From Roseibium suaedae (GTDB lineage: Bacteria > Pseudomonadota > Alphaproteobacteria > Rhizobiales > Stappiaceae), in NCBI RefSeq assembly GCF_900142725.1, contig NZ_FRBW01000004.1, forward strand, positions 484,661-548,660: DNA of 64,000 nucleotides, written 5' to 3'. Position 1 is the stretch's first letter. Each line of letters begins with the position of its first letter. Shown here one piece after another: positions 33,923 through 43,223 of this stretch. The translations under genes were made by a program, and so were the position numbers. The notes beneath the pieces were generated by a model, which had not been told where the DNA came from, ran no database searches, and saw only the letters and a list, made by a program, of their open reading frames with translations.

Positions 33923-35422
33923 TCATTCGCGGACTTCGCCTGGCGGAATGATCTTCCAGTATATGGTGACAGGGGGGATGGTGGTCTTGCTGCCAAAGAC
34001 GAAATCCCGGCTGCCATCGGCGTCCATGTCCGGATAGAAGTGTGCCAGATGTCCTGGAACCTTCGGCTGGTCCTTGCCCGACCAGACCAGCATCAGCCCG
34101 CGTTCGCGCAGGTCCTGCGCATCGACCCAGGGCGAGTAGGTCAGGTCGCCGTCGAGAAGCATCACCGGACGGCTTTCCCCGTGCAGCGTGATATTGGCCG
34201 TGCTCCACATGTCTCCGGCGACATAGGGAAGGGGTGTTCCCATGCGGCTGGACCATTCGCCTTCAAGAAAATTGGCGATCGCCTGTCCCGGATAGTGAAT
34301 GCGGGTGGCCTTGGTCTTCCAGAGCGGCTCAAGCACCGCTTGCCCGACAAGGATGCCAAGAAAGACGAGCTGAATGAAGATCGCTGCATAGAGCGTTCTG
34401 CGCTGGGAAAGCAAGGCCAGAACCGGGCGCAGGAACCAGATGGAAAGAAGCCCGGAGAGCACGAACATGGGCGTGCCCCACATCTGCTTGAATGCGCTGC
34501 CTGTGACGGCGGAGGCCAGAAGCACGACGGCAAGCGGGACGAACGCGAACCAGAGCAGGAAGCGCTGATCTTGCCCTCGCTTGTCCTCTTGCTGCCGGAG
34601 AGCAGTGAAGCCGGAGGCGGCCCGCTTCAGGTTTGCGCCAAAGCCGATCAGGAGAACGGCAAGAAGCGGCGCGTGATTGAGAAGCTGACCGGTCAGGAAG
34701 TTCAGCGGGCTGGTGAGGTGATCGGCAAGGCCAGATGCGGTCTGGCTGCGATTGGCGGCATAGGTCAGTGTTTGGAAATCGGTCTCTCGAAGCCACATCA
34801 GATGCGGGAAGATCAGGGCGATGCAGGTCGCCATCGCGGCCCAGGGGCCAGGGGTTGCAATGTGGCGGCGGGCTTGTGGATAGACGAGAGCGTAGAGGCC
34901 GATCGTGCCGATCAGGAGCGCGGCGAAATATTTCGTGTAGAGCCCGAAGGCGGAAAGCACGCCAAGGAGGATCCAGTCGCTCAGCTTGCCCTTTTCAAGG
35001 GCCCGGTGAAACGCCAGCATCATCCCGGCCCAGACCGGAATCTGGAGGATGTTCGGATTGAACTCCGGGGCTGGCTGCGTGAAATAGAACGTGACGCTGG
35101 CCAGGAGGACGGACAGGCAGGCTTCGGCGACTGTCAGGCCCATGCGCCGGCCCAGTTGCCAGATACAGGCATAGCCGCATATTAGCGAGATCTGACTGAG
35201 CCAGTAGGCACCATAGGTTCCCCGCCCCGTCAGCCAGTAGCTTGCCTCCAGCAGCCAGGCCTGCATGGGCGGATGCTTGTTGTAGCCAAGCGCAAGACTG
35301 CGCCCCCAGGCATAGCCTTCCACCACATCCAGCGGCGGATTGGGAAAGAGCAGGCTTGGCAATAGTGCCCAGGCCAGCGAAATCGCACAGATGTAGAGAA
35401 TGGCGGTGCGGGTCGTCAGCAT
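33923..35422 (-). CDS. Family 39-type (ArnT-like) membrane glycosyltransferase
   Basis: The 499-residue protein has about ten to twelve membrane segments and the PMT/ArnT pattern: the first loop carries DVVEGYAWGRSLALGYNKHP, the acidic and HPP residues that bind the lipid-linked sugar, followed by GRGTYGAYWLSQ and LLIGTIGLYALVY. It moves a sugar from polyprenyl phosphate to a surface acceptor. The C-terminal 100 residues form a periplasmic domain with no recognised motif. ATG 35422 (MLTTRTAILYI) starts 10 bases past the GtrA stop. It is the last gene of a three-gene Gtr-like cluster and probably acts on the donor made by the GT2 protein. Confidence 0.8.
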   Translation of the reverse strand: MLTTRTAILYICAISLAWALLPSLLFPNPPLDVVEGYAWGRSLALGYNKHPPMQAWLLEASYWLTGRGTYGAYWLSQISLICGYACIWQLGRRMGLTVAEACLSVLLASVTFYFTQPAPEFNPNILQIPVWAGMMLAFHRALEKGKLSDWILLGVLSAFGLYTKYFAALLIGTIGLYALVYPQARRHIATPGPWAAMATCIALIFPHLMWLRETDFQTLTYAANRSQTASGLADHLTSPLNFLTGQLLNHAPLLAVLLIGFGANLKRAASGFTALRQQEDKRGQDQRFLLWFAFVPLAVVLLASAVTGSAFKQMWGTPMFVLSGLLSIWFLRPVLALLSQRRTLYAAIFIQLVFLGILVGQAVLEPLWKTKATRIHYPGQAIANFLEGEWSSRMGTPLPYVAGDMWSTANITLHGESRPVMLLDGDLTYSPWVDAQDLRERGLMLVWSGKDQPKVPGHLAHFYPDMDADGSRDFVFGSKTTIPPVTIYWKIIPPGEVRE

Positions 35423-35432
35423 GCGGCCTCTG

Positions 35433-35876
35433 TCAGTTGGCTGGAGGAACGGCTGCGGCCTTGAAGGCCCAGAACCGGGCACCAAGAAAACTGAGCGCCG
35501 GCACAATGGCGATGGAGACCAGGATGCCGAGGCTTTCCGGCCAATCGGTCAGTTCCAGCCAGCCCAGAAGCGTGCCCGAGTTGATCAGAAACCCAGCAAC
35601 TGCCAGCAGGAAGAACTTGCGCATCCGGGCTGCCGTATCACCAGCCCCGCGCAGGTCTGCAAAGCTCCAGAAATGGTGGCCGGTGAAGGAAACCGCAAAT
35701 GCCGTCAGGAAACCCGCGAGGTTTGCTGCGAGGGCCGGAAGGATGCCTGCGCCATGAAGACCGAGAGCAACAGCCGAGTGGGTCAATGTCGCGGCGATCC
35801 CAACCAGCGCAAACCGGAAGGCCATCACGGCTTCCCGGCGGGCGCGGCTTGCAAGCGTTGGCTGAGGCGTACTCAA
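35433..35876 (-). CDS. GtrA-family membrane protein, TTG start
   Basis: The 147-residue protein has four membrane segments and the GtrA pattern FRFALVGIAATLTHSAVALG, LANLAGFLTAFAVSFTGHHFW and FLGARFWAFK. GtrA proteins are proposed to flip the lipid-linked glucose. I place the start at a TTG at 35876 (MSTPQPTLA), which overlaps the GT2 stop as TTGA and has AGGA at about nine bases; the annotated-length alternatives are an ATG at 35825 (MAFRFAL) that would truncate the leader. A longer open frame to 36239 overlaps GT2 and has no similarity. Confidence 0.82.
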   Translation of the reverse strand: MSTPQPTLASRARREAVMAFRFALVGIAATLTHSAVALGLHGAGILPALAANLAGFLTAFAVSFTGHHFWSFADLRGAGDTAARMRKFFLLAVAGFLINSGTLLGWLELTDWPESLGILVSIAIVPALSFLGARFWAFKAAAVPPAN

Positions 35877-36931
35877 GCGGACAGATCCTGCTTTTCTTGC
35901 GCAGCCGAAGAAGAAGAGGCAGGCACGCTGCCCTCGATTACATCCTGAATGAGGTACACCGGCCGTTGCTTGGTTTCGCTGAAGAGACGGGAGACATACT
36001 CTCCGATCATGCCGATGGACAGAAGCTGTACCCCGGAGAAGAAGAGTAGGCCGACCATCATGGAGGCATAGCCCGGCAGGTCGACGCCGAAGACAAGGAC
36101 CCGGATCGTCAGGAACAGGGCATAGGCAAAGGCTAGCATCGCCACGAGGGCGCCGCCGTAGAACCAGATGCGCAGGGGCAGGGTTGTGAAACCGGTAAAG
36201 CCGTCGATGGCGAAGTTCCAGAGCTTCCAGTAATTCCACTTGCCGATGCCTGCCCGGCGCTCCGGCCGTTCATAGGGCAGGGCCATGGAGGGGAATCCAA
36301 CCCAGGCAAAGAGCCCCTTCATGAAGCGGTTGCGCTCTGGAAGTTGCAGAAGCGCTTCGATGACCACACGGTCGATGAGGCGGAAATCGCCTGCATTCGC
36401 AGGCATGTCGATGTGAGCCAGCCGGTTGAAGATCCGGTAGAAAAGACCGGCTGTCGATCGTTTCATGAGCGTGTCGGACGACCTGTCCACCCGGACGCCA
36501 TAGACGACATCATAGCCGCTTCTCCAGCCTTCCAGCATTTGCGGGATGAGGCCGGGGGGGTCTTGCAGGTCCGCATCGATGATGACGGCGACATCGCCGC
36601 GGGCATGGGCAAGGCCTGCGCTGAGGGCTGCCTCCTTGCCGAAGTTCCGCGACAGGCCGATTAAACGGCCCGGCAATCCGGCTTCCAGCCGCTGGGCGAT
36701 CAGGTCCGCCGTCCTGTCACCGCTACCATCGTCAATGAAGACATATTCGTAAGGGCATCCCAGAGGTTCGAGGGCAGCCTGGGTGTCGGTGATGAAATGG
36801 TCCAGAACCTCCGCCTCGTTATAGGCGGGAACAACAATGCTGATCAGCGGAAGATCCGGACGGCTGGCAGCGCGCCGGGTTCTGTAGATCACGGAGGTTT
36901 TGTCAGTCTGCATTGCGGGTCCGTCTGGCAT
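35873..36931 (-). CDS. Family 2 glycosyltransferase (GtrB/DPM1-like)
   Basis: The protein (about 352 residues from ATG 36931) has the GT2 core: ISIVVPAYNEAEVLDHF, VFIDDGSGDRT and the DxD-type VIIDADLQDPP, followed by GVRVDRSSDTLMKR, and two C-terminal membrane segments. It transfers a sugar from a nucleotide to polyprenyl phosphate and feeds the neighbouring GtrA flippase and membrane transferase. Three starts are possible: 36997, 36931 and 36913; none has a strong ribosome site, so this end is uncertain. The stop overlaps the TTG of gtrA. Confidence 0.88.
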   Translation of the reverse strand: MPDGPAMQTDKTSVIYRTRRAASRPDLPLISIVVPAYNEAEVLDHFITDTQAALEPLGCPYEYVFIDDGSGDRTADLIAQRLEAGLPGRLIGLSRNFGKEAALSAGLAHARGDVAVIIDADLQDPPGLIPQMLEGWRSGYDVVYGVRVDRSSDTLMKRSTAGLFYRIFNRLAHIDMPANAGDFRLIDRVVIEALLQLPERNRFMKGLFAWVGFPSMALPYERPERRAGIGKWNYWKLWNFAIDGFTGFTTLPLRIWFYGGALVAMLAFAYALFLTIRVLVFGVDLPGYASMMVGLLFFSGVQLLSIGMIGEYVSRLFSETKQRPVYLIQDVIEGSVPASSSSAAQEKQDLSA

Positions 36932-37094
36932 CTCGAGGCCGCACCCTGCCGGATTTGACCTCAAATTGCCAGCATCAAGATCCGAACCGTAAATCATTCA
37001 AGGAAATGTGGTTTCCGCCATCTCCGGAAAGATTTAGCTAAGGTTGTACATGATCAGGATGTCGTGCTCGATCCGCTTTGATCTTTCACCAGTG

Positions 37095-37135
37095 CACAAA
37101 ACAACGCCCGCGAAAGCGGAAGCTTCGCGGGCGTC
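37095..37135 (-). terminator. Intrinsic terminator after secA
   Basis: On the minus strand a 12-bp stem (GACGCCCGCGAA / TTCGCGGGCGTT) with a loop of eight bases is followed by GTTTTGT, 26 bases after the secA stop. Confidence 0.85.
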
Positions 37136-37160
37136 GAGAAGTCGTTGCCTGACAGGCTGG

Positions 37161-39932
37161 TCAGTCGAGAGCACCGTGGCAGTGCTTGAACTTCTTTCCG
37201 GATCCGCACGGGCAGACTTCGTTCCGGCCGACCTTGCCCCAGGTGGAAGGATCGTTTGGATCGCGGTTTGCAGCTTCAGCAAGACGGGCATCTGCAAGCG
37301 CCATCTCATCTTCTCCGGTCAGCGGATCTATGTGATGAGCGTGCATTTCCGGAAGCTGTTCCTGTGCGGGCTCAGGCTGCTGCTGCACCAGTTCGATGCG
37401 CATGAGCTGCGCCGTGGTGATCTGGCGGAGCTGCGACAGCATGGTCTCGAACAGGGTGAAGGCTTCGGTCTTGTATTCCTGCAGAGGGTCGCGCTGGGCG
37501 TAGCCACGGAAACCGACGACCGAGCGCAGGTGATCCAGATTGGCCAGATGCTCGCGCCACAGATTGTCGAGGGTCTGCAGCAGGATGGCCTTTTCAACCT
37601 GACGCATGATCGGGTCGCCGTACCGCTCGGACTTGGCGTTCATGACCTCGTCGGCTGCCTTGCGCAGGCGTTCCTTGACCTCTTCGTCAGCGATGCCTTC
37701 CTCGGCGGCCCATTCCTTGATCGGCGCGTCGATGTTCAACAGGGTGCGAACTTCCTGCAGGAGGCCGTCCGTGTCCCACTGTTCCGGATAGGCGCGCTCC
37801 GGAATGTGGCGGGAGACGATGTCCTCGATGACGTCGTGGCGCATGTCCTCGACGGCTTCCTGGATGTTCTCGCCATCCATCAGGTCGATACGCTGATCGA
37901 AGACCACCTTGCGCTGGTCGTTCATCACGTCGTCGAACTTGAGCAGGTTCTTGCGGATGTCGAAGTTGCGGGCTTCGACCTTCTGCTGTGCCTTTTCGAG
38001 GGCCTTGTTGATCCAGGGATGGATGATGGCTTCGCCTTCTTCCAGACCGAGCTTCTGCAGCATGGAATCCATGCGGTCCGAGCCGAAGATGCGCATCAGG
38101 TCGTCCTGCAGGGACAGGAAGAACTTGGAGTGCCCCGGATCGCCCTGACGGCCGGAACGGCCGCGCAGCTGGTTGTCGATGCGGCGGCTTTCGTGGCGCT
38201 CCGTGCCGATCACGTAGAGACCGCCGGCGGCCAGCGCCTTCTGCTTCAGTTCGCTGATTTCGGCCTTGATGGCGGCTTCTGCAGCAGCGCGTTCTGCGCC
38301 CTCCGGCATGTCGCCCAGTTCGAAGTCGAGGCGCATCTCGGCGTTGCCGCCGAGCTGGATGTCGGTGCCGCGGCCGGCCATGTTGGTGGCGATCGTCACA
38401 GCGCCGGGCAGACCGGCCTGACTGATGATCAGCGCTTCCTGCTCATGGTAGCGGGCGTTCAGAACCGCGAAGACCTTCGCCTTGCCGCCTTCGGACTTCT
38501 GCGCGGCGGTAAAGCCGGCAGCGTCGGTCACGTCGATCTGGCTGTAGCCGTGCTGCTTCAGCATCTCGGCCAGATATTCGGACTTCTCGATGGACGTAGT
38601 GCCGACGAGGATCGGCTGGCCGCGTTCCTTGCAGTCGTCGATCAGCTTGACGATCGCGTTGAACTTGTCCTGAACGGTCCGGTAGACCTCATCGTCATCG
38701 TCGATACGCTTGACGGCCAGGTTGGTCGGAATGTCGACCACTTCCAGGCTGTAGATGTCGGCGAATTCGTCGGCTTCGGTCGCAGCCGTACCGGTCATGC
38801 CTGCCAGCTTGCCGTACATACGGAAATAGTTCTGGAAGGTGATCGAGGCCAGCGTCTGGTTTTCCGGCTGAATGCGCACATGCTCGCGCGCTTCCAGGGC
38901 CTGGTGCAGGCCTTCGGAGAAGCGGCGGCCTGGCATCATGCGGCCGGTGAACTCGTCGATGATGACGACTTCGCCATTGCGGACGATGTAGTCCTTGTCG
39001 CGCTGGAAAAGCTTGTGAGCCTTCAGGGCCTGCTGCAGATGGTGAACGACGGAAACGTTCTCGACATCATAGAGCGAGCCACCCTTGAGGAGGCCTGCAG
39101 CCCCCAGAAGACCTTCGAGCTTCTCGTTGCCTGCTTCGGTGAAGGAGGCCGAGCGCTGCTTCTCATCCAGCTCGTAGTCTTCTTCCGTCAGCTGCGGAAT
39201 GAAGGTGTCGATGGTGTTGTAGAAATCGGAACGGTCTTCGAGCGGACCAGAAATGATCAGCGGCGTCCGAGCTTCGTCGATAAGGATGGAGTCCACTTCA
39301 TCGACGATGGCAAAGGCATGTTCGCGCTGAACCATTGCGCCACGCTCATGCTTCATGTTGTCGCGCAGATAGTCGAAGCCGAATTCGTTGTTGGTGCCGT
39401 AGGTGACATCGGCAGCATAGGCGTCACGGCGCTGCTCGTCGGAAAGCCCGTGGACAATGCAGCCGGTGGACAGGCCCAGGAACCGGTAGACCTGGCTCAT
39501 CCAGCCGCTGTCGCGCTGGGCCAGATAGTCGTTGACGGTCACCACATGGACGCCCTTGCCGGTCAGCGCATTCAGGTAAACCGGTGCGGTTGCGACCAGG
39601 GTCTTGCCTTCACCCGTACGCATTTCGGCGATCTGGCCGGAGTGCAGCACAAGGCCGCCAATCAGCTGGACGTCGTAGTGACGCTGGCCGAGGGTTCTGA
39701 ACGAGGCTTCGCGAACCACGGCAAATGCTTCAACCAGAATGTCGTCCAGCGTAGCGCCATTGGCGAGCTTCTGACGGAATTCATCTGTTTTGGCGCGGAG
39801 CTGATCGTCCGTCAGCTTTTGAATTTCGGGTTCGAGCGCATTGATAAGCGCTACCTTTGCCCTGAACGTCTTGACCTTGCGGTCGTTGGCGGAGCCAAAA
39901 ATCTTACGTGCTAGTGCGCCAAGGCCGGCCAT
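37161..39932 (-). CDS. secA: Preprotein translocase ATPase SecA
   Basis: The 923-residue ATPase has Walker A ([11 protein letters not shown] near 105), the DEAD-type [14 protein letters not shown] near 210, the preprotein crosslinking region with [50 protein letters not shown], and a C-terminal zinc-binding tail, [20 protein letters not shown], for SecB/ribosome contact. SecA drives export through SecYEG. Length is normal for Alphaproteobacteria. A strong promoter lies 155-185 bases upstream of the start. Confidence 0.97.
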   Translation of the reverse strand: MAGLGALARKIFGSANDRKVKTFRAKVALINALEPEIQKLTDDQLRAKTDEFRQKLANGATLDDILVEAFAVVREASFRTLGQRHYDVQLIGGLVLHSGQIAEMRTGEGKTLVATAPVYLNALTGKGVHVVTVNDYLAQRDSGWMSQVYRFLGLSTGCIVHGLSDEQRRDAYAADVTYGTNNEFGFDYLRDNMKHERGAMVQREHAFAIVDEVDSILIDEARTPLIISGPLEDRSDFYNTIDTFIPQLTEEDYELDEKQRSASFTEAGNEKLEGLLGAAGLLKGGSLYDVENVSVVHHLQQALKAHKLFQRDKDYIVRNGEVVIIDEFTGRMMPGRRFSEGLHQALEAREHVRIQPENQTLASITFQNYFRMYGKLAGMTGTAATEADEFADIYSLEVVDIPTNLAVKRIDDDDEVYRTVQDKFNAIVKLIDDCKERGQPILVGTTSIEKSEYLAEMLKQHGYSQIDVTDAAGFTAAQKSEGGKAKVFAVLNARYHEQEALIISQAGLPGAVTIATNMAGRGTDIQLGGNAEMRLDFELGDMPEGAERAAAEAAIKAEISELKQKALAAGGLYVIGTERHESRRIDNQLRGRSGRQGDPGHSKFFLSLQDDLMRIFGSDRMDSMLQKLGLEEGEAIIHPWINKALEKAQQKVEARNFDIRKNLLKFDDVMNDQRKVVFDQRIDLMDGENIQEAVEDMRHDVIEDIVSRHIPERAYPEQWDTDGLLQEVRTLLNIDAPIKEWAAEEGIADEEVKERLRKAADEVMNAKSERYGDPIMRQVEKAILLQTLDNLWREHLANLDHLRSVVGFRGYAQRDPLQEYKTEAFTLFETMLSQLRQITTAQLMRIELVQQQPEPAQEQLPEMHAHHIDPLTGEDEMALADARLAEAANRDPNDPSTWGKVGRNEVCPCGSGKKFKHCHGALD

Positions 39933-40086
39933 GTGGCGGTCCTTCCCTTGCAGGGCGGCGCCCGCGTTCGACCGCCGGCTGCCTGCCCATGAAATCGTCT
40001 CAATTGATGTCCACGCTTTTCAACCGCGGCAGGGCAGCAGAAATGCGGGGCAAAGATGTAGCCCTGTCCGTAAACACGGCGATTGA

Positions 40087-40115
40087 CAGATAAGAGGGGG
40101 TCCAATGCTTGTCAA
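40087..40115 (-). promoter_or_regulatory. Strong sigma-70-type promoter for secA
   Basis: On the minus strand TTGACA (40115-40110) and TATCTG (40092-40087) are spaced by exactly 17 bases. This predicts a transcript start near 40080 and a secA leader of about 150 nucleotides, in which I see no SecM-like frame. Confidence 0.6.
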
Positions 40116-40196
40116 CGCCGCAGGTTTCAGCAATGTAACAACGCTCTGCGCCGAGACGCGCTCTGCGTTTTCAGTTCCAAGTGCAAAGGACACCGA

Positions 40197-41048
40197 ATGT
40201 TCCGTTATTCCATGCGTCGTCAGATCCGCTCGCTCATCGTTCCGGCTCTGGCCCTGACGATCGCGGGTACTCACGCTTTTGCGGCCGAGCCGGGCGATGT
40301 GGTCGCCAAGGTCGGCAGCACTGAAATCACCGAGGCGGATCTTGCATTCGCTGCTCAGGATCTGGGCCAGGAGTTGCAGCGTTTTCCGCCGGCTCAGTGG
40401 CGCTCGATCCTGCTTGATGTGCTCGTGGACATGAACCTTCTGGCGGATGCCGCCAAGAAGGAAGGCCTCGACCAGAGCGACGACTACAAGAAGCAGATCG
40501 ATTTTCTCAGCATGCGCGCCCTGCGCAACGCCTACCTCGCCAAGGAAATCAACGACAAGATCACCGATGAGGACGTGAAGGCTGCCTATGATACCGAATT
40601 CGCCAATTTCGAAGGCGAAGAGGAAATGAAGGCCCGGCACATTCTGGTGAAGGAAAAGGCCGAGGCCGAAGCGATCATCAAGGAACTGGATGGTGGTGCG
40701 GACTTCGCCGAGCTTGCTCGTTCAAAGTCGACCGGTCCGTCCGGCCCGAATGGTGGCGACCTCGGTTTCTTCACCAAGGGCCAGATGGTCAAGCCGTTTG
40801 AAGATGCCACTGCCGCGCTCGAGCCGGGCCAGTACACCAAGGAACCGGTCCAGACCCAGTTCGGCTGGCACGTCATTCTTCTGGAAGAAAAGCGCCGCCA
40901 GGAAAAGCCGACGCTTGAGCAGGTTTCTGCCAACCTCCGTCAGAAGCTGATCCGTGACCGCTATGAAGCGGCTATGGAGAAGCTGAAGGCCGAGAATACG
41001 GTGGAGATCCTGGACGAGACCCTCGCCAAGCCTGAAGAGGCGAAATAA
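40197..41048 (+). CDS. Parvulin-type peptidyl-prolyl isomerase, exported
   Basis: The 283-residue protein has a signal peptide (to about 29, TIAGTHAFA), a SurA-like helical N-terminal domain and a parvulin/PpiC domain (about 130-235): KARHILVKEKAEAEAIIKEL, FAELARSKSTGPSGPNGGDL, GFFTKGQMVKPFEDA and FGWHVILLEEKR, with the conserved His and Gly. It helps fold outer-membrane or periplasmic proteins; such proteins are abundant in the alphaproteobacterial periplasm. AAAGGA precedes ATG 40197. It is divergent from secA, in line with a shared export function, and is followed by argJ after a hairpin. Confidence 0.93.
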   Translation: MFRYSMRRQIRSLIVPALALTIAGTHAFAAEPGDVVAKVGSTEITEADLAFAAQDLGQELQRFPPAQWRSILLDVLVDMNLLADAAKKEGLDQSDDYKKQIDFLSMRALRNAYLAKEINDKITDEDVKAAYDTEFANFEGEEEMKARHILVKEKAEAEAIIKELDGGADFAELARSKSTGPSGPNGGDLGFFTKGQMVKPFEDATAALEPGQYTKEPVQTQFGWHVILLEEKRRQEKPTLEQVSANLRQKLIRDRYEAAMEKLKAENTVEILDETLAKPEEAK

Positions 41049-41080
41049 GCCCGTTCCAACGGGTATTTTGCTTTACGCAC

Positions 41081-41117
41081 CCGCTTCGGACTGGGCATAA
41101 AAGCCCGTCCGGAGCGG
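41081..41117 (+). terminator. Long GC hairpin between the isomerase and argJ
   Basis: CCGCTTCGGAC and GTCCGGAGCGG pair over 11 bp (one G-T), extended by GGGC/GCCC, around an ATAAAA loop. No T tract follows, so it may stabilise mRNA or terminate partially before argJ, whose ATG lies 37 bases later. Confidence 0.5.
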
Positions 41118-41154
41118 TTCTGTATCCGCTTGCTGCTTAACAGGAGACTGGCTG

Positions 41155-42396
41155 ATGGCCGCTACGATTTCGCCTCTTGCTCCGAAGTCCTATCCCGACA
41201 TGCCGGACCTTGAAGGGGTCCGCTTTGCCACCGCATCTGCAGGGATCAAGTATAAGGGGCGCACTGACGTTCTTCTGGCCGTGATGGATCCCGGCACGAC
41301 TGTCGCTGGTGTCTTTACCCGCTCCAAATGCTCTTCCGCACCGGTCGACTGGTGCAAGGCCATCCTGAAGCGTGGCACGGCCCGCGGCCTGATGGTGAAC
41401 TCGGGCAACGCCAACGCCTTCACCGGCCGCAAGGGCAAGGCTGCCGTCGAACTGTCGGCGCAGATCGCTTCCAAGGCGCTGGATTGCGGCGTGGATGAAG
41501 TGTTCCTGGCGTCTACCGGTGTGATCGGTGAGCCGCTTCCGGCCGAAAAGTTCTCCGGTGTCATCGATGGTCTGGCGACCTTTGAAAATCCGGCGAGCTG
41601 GATCGAGGCTGCCAAGGCGATCATGACCACGGACACCTATCCGAAGGTTGCCACCGCGACGGTCGAGCTGGATGGCGAAACCATCACGATCAACGGCATG
41701 GCCAAGGGCGCCGGCATGATCGCGCCGGACATGGCGACCATGCTGTCCTTCATTTTCACGGATGCCGCGATTTCGGCGGACGTACTGCAGTCCATGCTTT
41801 CCAGCCAGACGGATGGCAGCTTCAACGCCATCACCGTGGACAGCGATACCTCGACCTCCGACACGGTGCTGCTCTTCGCCACGGGCGCTGCTGCCAAGCG
41901 CGGCATTGCACCGGTCGAAAGCATTGAGGATGCTCGTTACGAGACGATCCGGGCCGCGCTCGGCGATCTGATGCAGTCTCTGTCCCACCAGATCGTGCGG
42001 GACGGTGAAGGGGCGACCAAGTTCGTCGAAGTCCGCGTCGAAGGCGCGGAAAGCGATGCTTCGGCAAAGCGGATCGCCCTGTCCATCGCCAACTCTCCGC
42101 TGGTGAAGACCGCGATTGCAGGGGAAGACGCGAACTGGGGCCGTGTGGTCATGGCTGTCGGCAAGGCAGGGGAGCCTGCAGACCGCGACCGTCTCGCCAT
42201 CTGGTTCGGCGACATCCGCGTTGCTGTCGAAGGCGAGCGCGATCCTGATTATGACGAGGCCGCGACCACGGCCGTCATGCAGCAGGAAGACATCGTCATC
42301 CGGGTCGAGCTTGGTCTTGGATCGGGCGAAGCTTCCGTCTGGACCTGCGATCTCACCAAGGAATATGTCGCCATCAACGGCGACTACCGGAGCTGA
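41155..42396 (+). CDS. argJ: Bifunctional glutamate N-acetyltransferase / amino-acid acetyltransferase
   Basis: The 413-residue proenzyme has the ArgJ signatures [45 protein letters not shown] and the self-cleavage region [16 protein letters not shown]; cleavage before the Thr creates the nucleophile of the beta chain. It transfers the acetyl group of N-acetylornithine to glutamate, closing the arginine cycle, and may also use acetyl-CoA. The end [11 protein letters not shown] is the typical C-terminus. It starts at an ATG behind CAGGAG. A strong terminator follows. Confidence 0.96.
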   Translation: MAATISPLAPKSYPDMPDLEGVRFATASAGIKYKGRTDVLLAVMDPGTTVAGVFTRSKCSSAPVDWCKAILKRGTARGLMVNSGNANAFTGRKGKAAVELSAQIASKALDCGVDEVFLASTGVIGEPLPAEKFSGVIDGLATFENPASWIEAAKAIMTTDTYPKVATATVELDGETITINGMAKGAGMIAPDMATMLSFIFTDAAISADVLQSMLSSQTDGSFNAITVDSDTSTSDTVLLFATGAAAKRGIAPVESIEDARYETIRAALGDLMQSLSHQIVRDGEGATKFVEVRVEGAESDASAKRIALSIANSPLVKTAIAGEDANWGRVVMAVGKAGEPADRDRLAIWFGDIRVAVEGERDPDYDEAATTAVMQQEDIVIRVELGLGSGEASVWTCDLTKEYVAINGDYRS

Positions 42397-42404
42397 TCCT
42401 GAGG

Positions 42405-42434
42405 CGGCGGGGCAAAACCCCGCCGTTTCTTTAT
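42405..42434 (+). terminator. Intrinsic terminator after argJ
   Basis: An 8-bp stem, CGGCGGGG / CCCCGCCG, with a CAAAA loop is followed by TTTCTTTATT. Confidence 0.88.
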
Positions 42435-42503
42435 TCCTGAACCTCTGCTTCCGAATACGGTTAACCAGCCGTATTCATCCTGTCTGACACTGGAACACCC
42501 GAA

Positions 42504-42911
42504 ATGAGCCGAATTGTCCTGGTTGCCGCCTGTGCACTTGTCGATGCCGATGGCCGGATCCTGCTCGCCCAGCGGCCGGAAGGAAAATCTTTGGCAGGTT
42601 TGTGGGAATTTCCAGGGGGAAAAGTCGAAGAAGGCGAGCGGCCGGAGCAAAGCCTGATCCGTGAACTGGACGAAGAACTGGGCATCAAAGTTAACGAAGC
42701 GTGCCTCGCACCCCTTACCTTTGCGAGCCACGCTTACCAGGATTTTCACCTCTTGATGCCACTTTACGTCTGCCGGAGGTGGGAAGGTACCCCGACCGGC
42801 CAAGAAGGACAGGTCCTCAAATGGGTCAGGCCAGTCCGGTTGCGCGATTATCCGATGCCGCCGGCAGATGAGCCTCTGATCCCGTTCCTGATGGAACTTG
42901 TTCCAGGGTAG
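42504..42911 (+). CDS. mutT: MutT-type Nudix 8-oxo-dGTP diphosphatase
   Basis: The 135-residue protein has a complete Nudix box, GGKVEEGERPEQSLIRELDE then ELGI, in the right place after a LLAQRPEGKSLAGLWEFPGG stretch that is typical of MutT. The enzyme hydrolyses 8-oxo-dGTP and prevents A-to-C changes. It follows argJ, as in many Hyphomicrobiales genomes. GGAA lies nine bases before the ATG. Nudix enzymes vary in substrate, but similarity to MutT in this context is strong. Confidence 0.9.
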   Translation: MSRIVLVAACALVDADGRILLAQRPEGKSLAGLWEFPGGKVEEGERPEQSLIRELDEELGIKVNEACLAPLTFASHAYQDFHLLMPLYVCRRWEGTPTGQEGQVLKWVRPVRLRDYPMPPADEPLIPFLMELVPG

Positions 42912-42943
42912 TTGCGTCAAGCCAGAGCTGGAAAGGAAAAGCG

Positions 42944-43165
42944 ATGCCGTTCAACAGTCATTCCGTGCGGAACCTGACTCGGAACGTCTCCGCATTTGCC
43001 CGCCGCTTTGGTCAGTGTGAAAGTGGCGCGACAGTCATCGAATATGGATTGATTGTCGCCATGATCAGCGTGGCCATCACCGGTACGCTTCTGTCGATTG
43101 GCCAGACCATCCGTGATGATGTCTTCACCGTCGTTTCCAACGCCATGAACAACGCCGGCAACTGA
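42944..43165 (+). CDS. flp: Flp-family type IVb pilin
   Basis: A 73-residue prepilin. The 27-residue leader is followed by the Flp-type region ESGATVIEYGLIVAMISVAI, in which a Glu two residues before the hydrophobic segment and a Tyr match Flp pilins; prepilin peptidase would cut after Gly in SGA or nearby. Flp pilins form thin adherence pili in the Tad system; the tad genes are not in the window. AAAGGAAAAG lies before the ATG. A terminator follows the stop at 43195. Confidence 0.93.
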   Translation: MPFNSHSVRNLTRNVSAFARRFGQCESGATVIEYGLIVAMISVAITGTLLSIGQTIRDDVFTVVSNAMNNAGN

Positions 43166-43194
43166 CCTGCAAGACCAACGGATTTTCAGAAAAC

Positions 43195-43220
43195 CGGGCA
43201 GCCTAGAGCTGCCCGTTTCC
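43195..43220 (+). terminator. Intrinsic terminator after the Flp pilin gene
   Basis: CGGGCAG-CCTAGAG-CTGCCCG is followed by TTTCC; short but centred between convergent genes. Confidence 0.7.
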
Positions 43221-43223
43221 GTT

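Noticed and set aside
37044..39914. A 956-codon open frame antisense to secA
   Set aside because: It is a shadow of secA caused by codon bias; no motif and no ribosome site.
39933..40086. SecM-like regulatory peptide in the secA leader
   Set aside because: No signal-peptide-like frame precedes secA on the minus strand; the leader seems non-coding.
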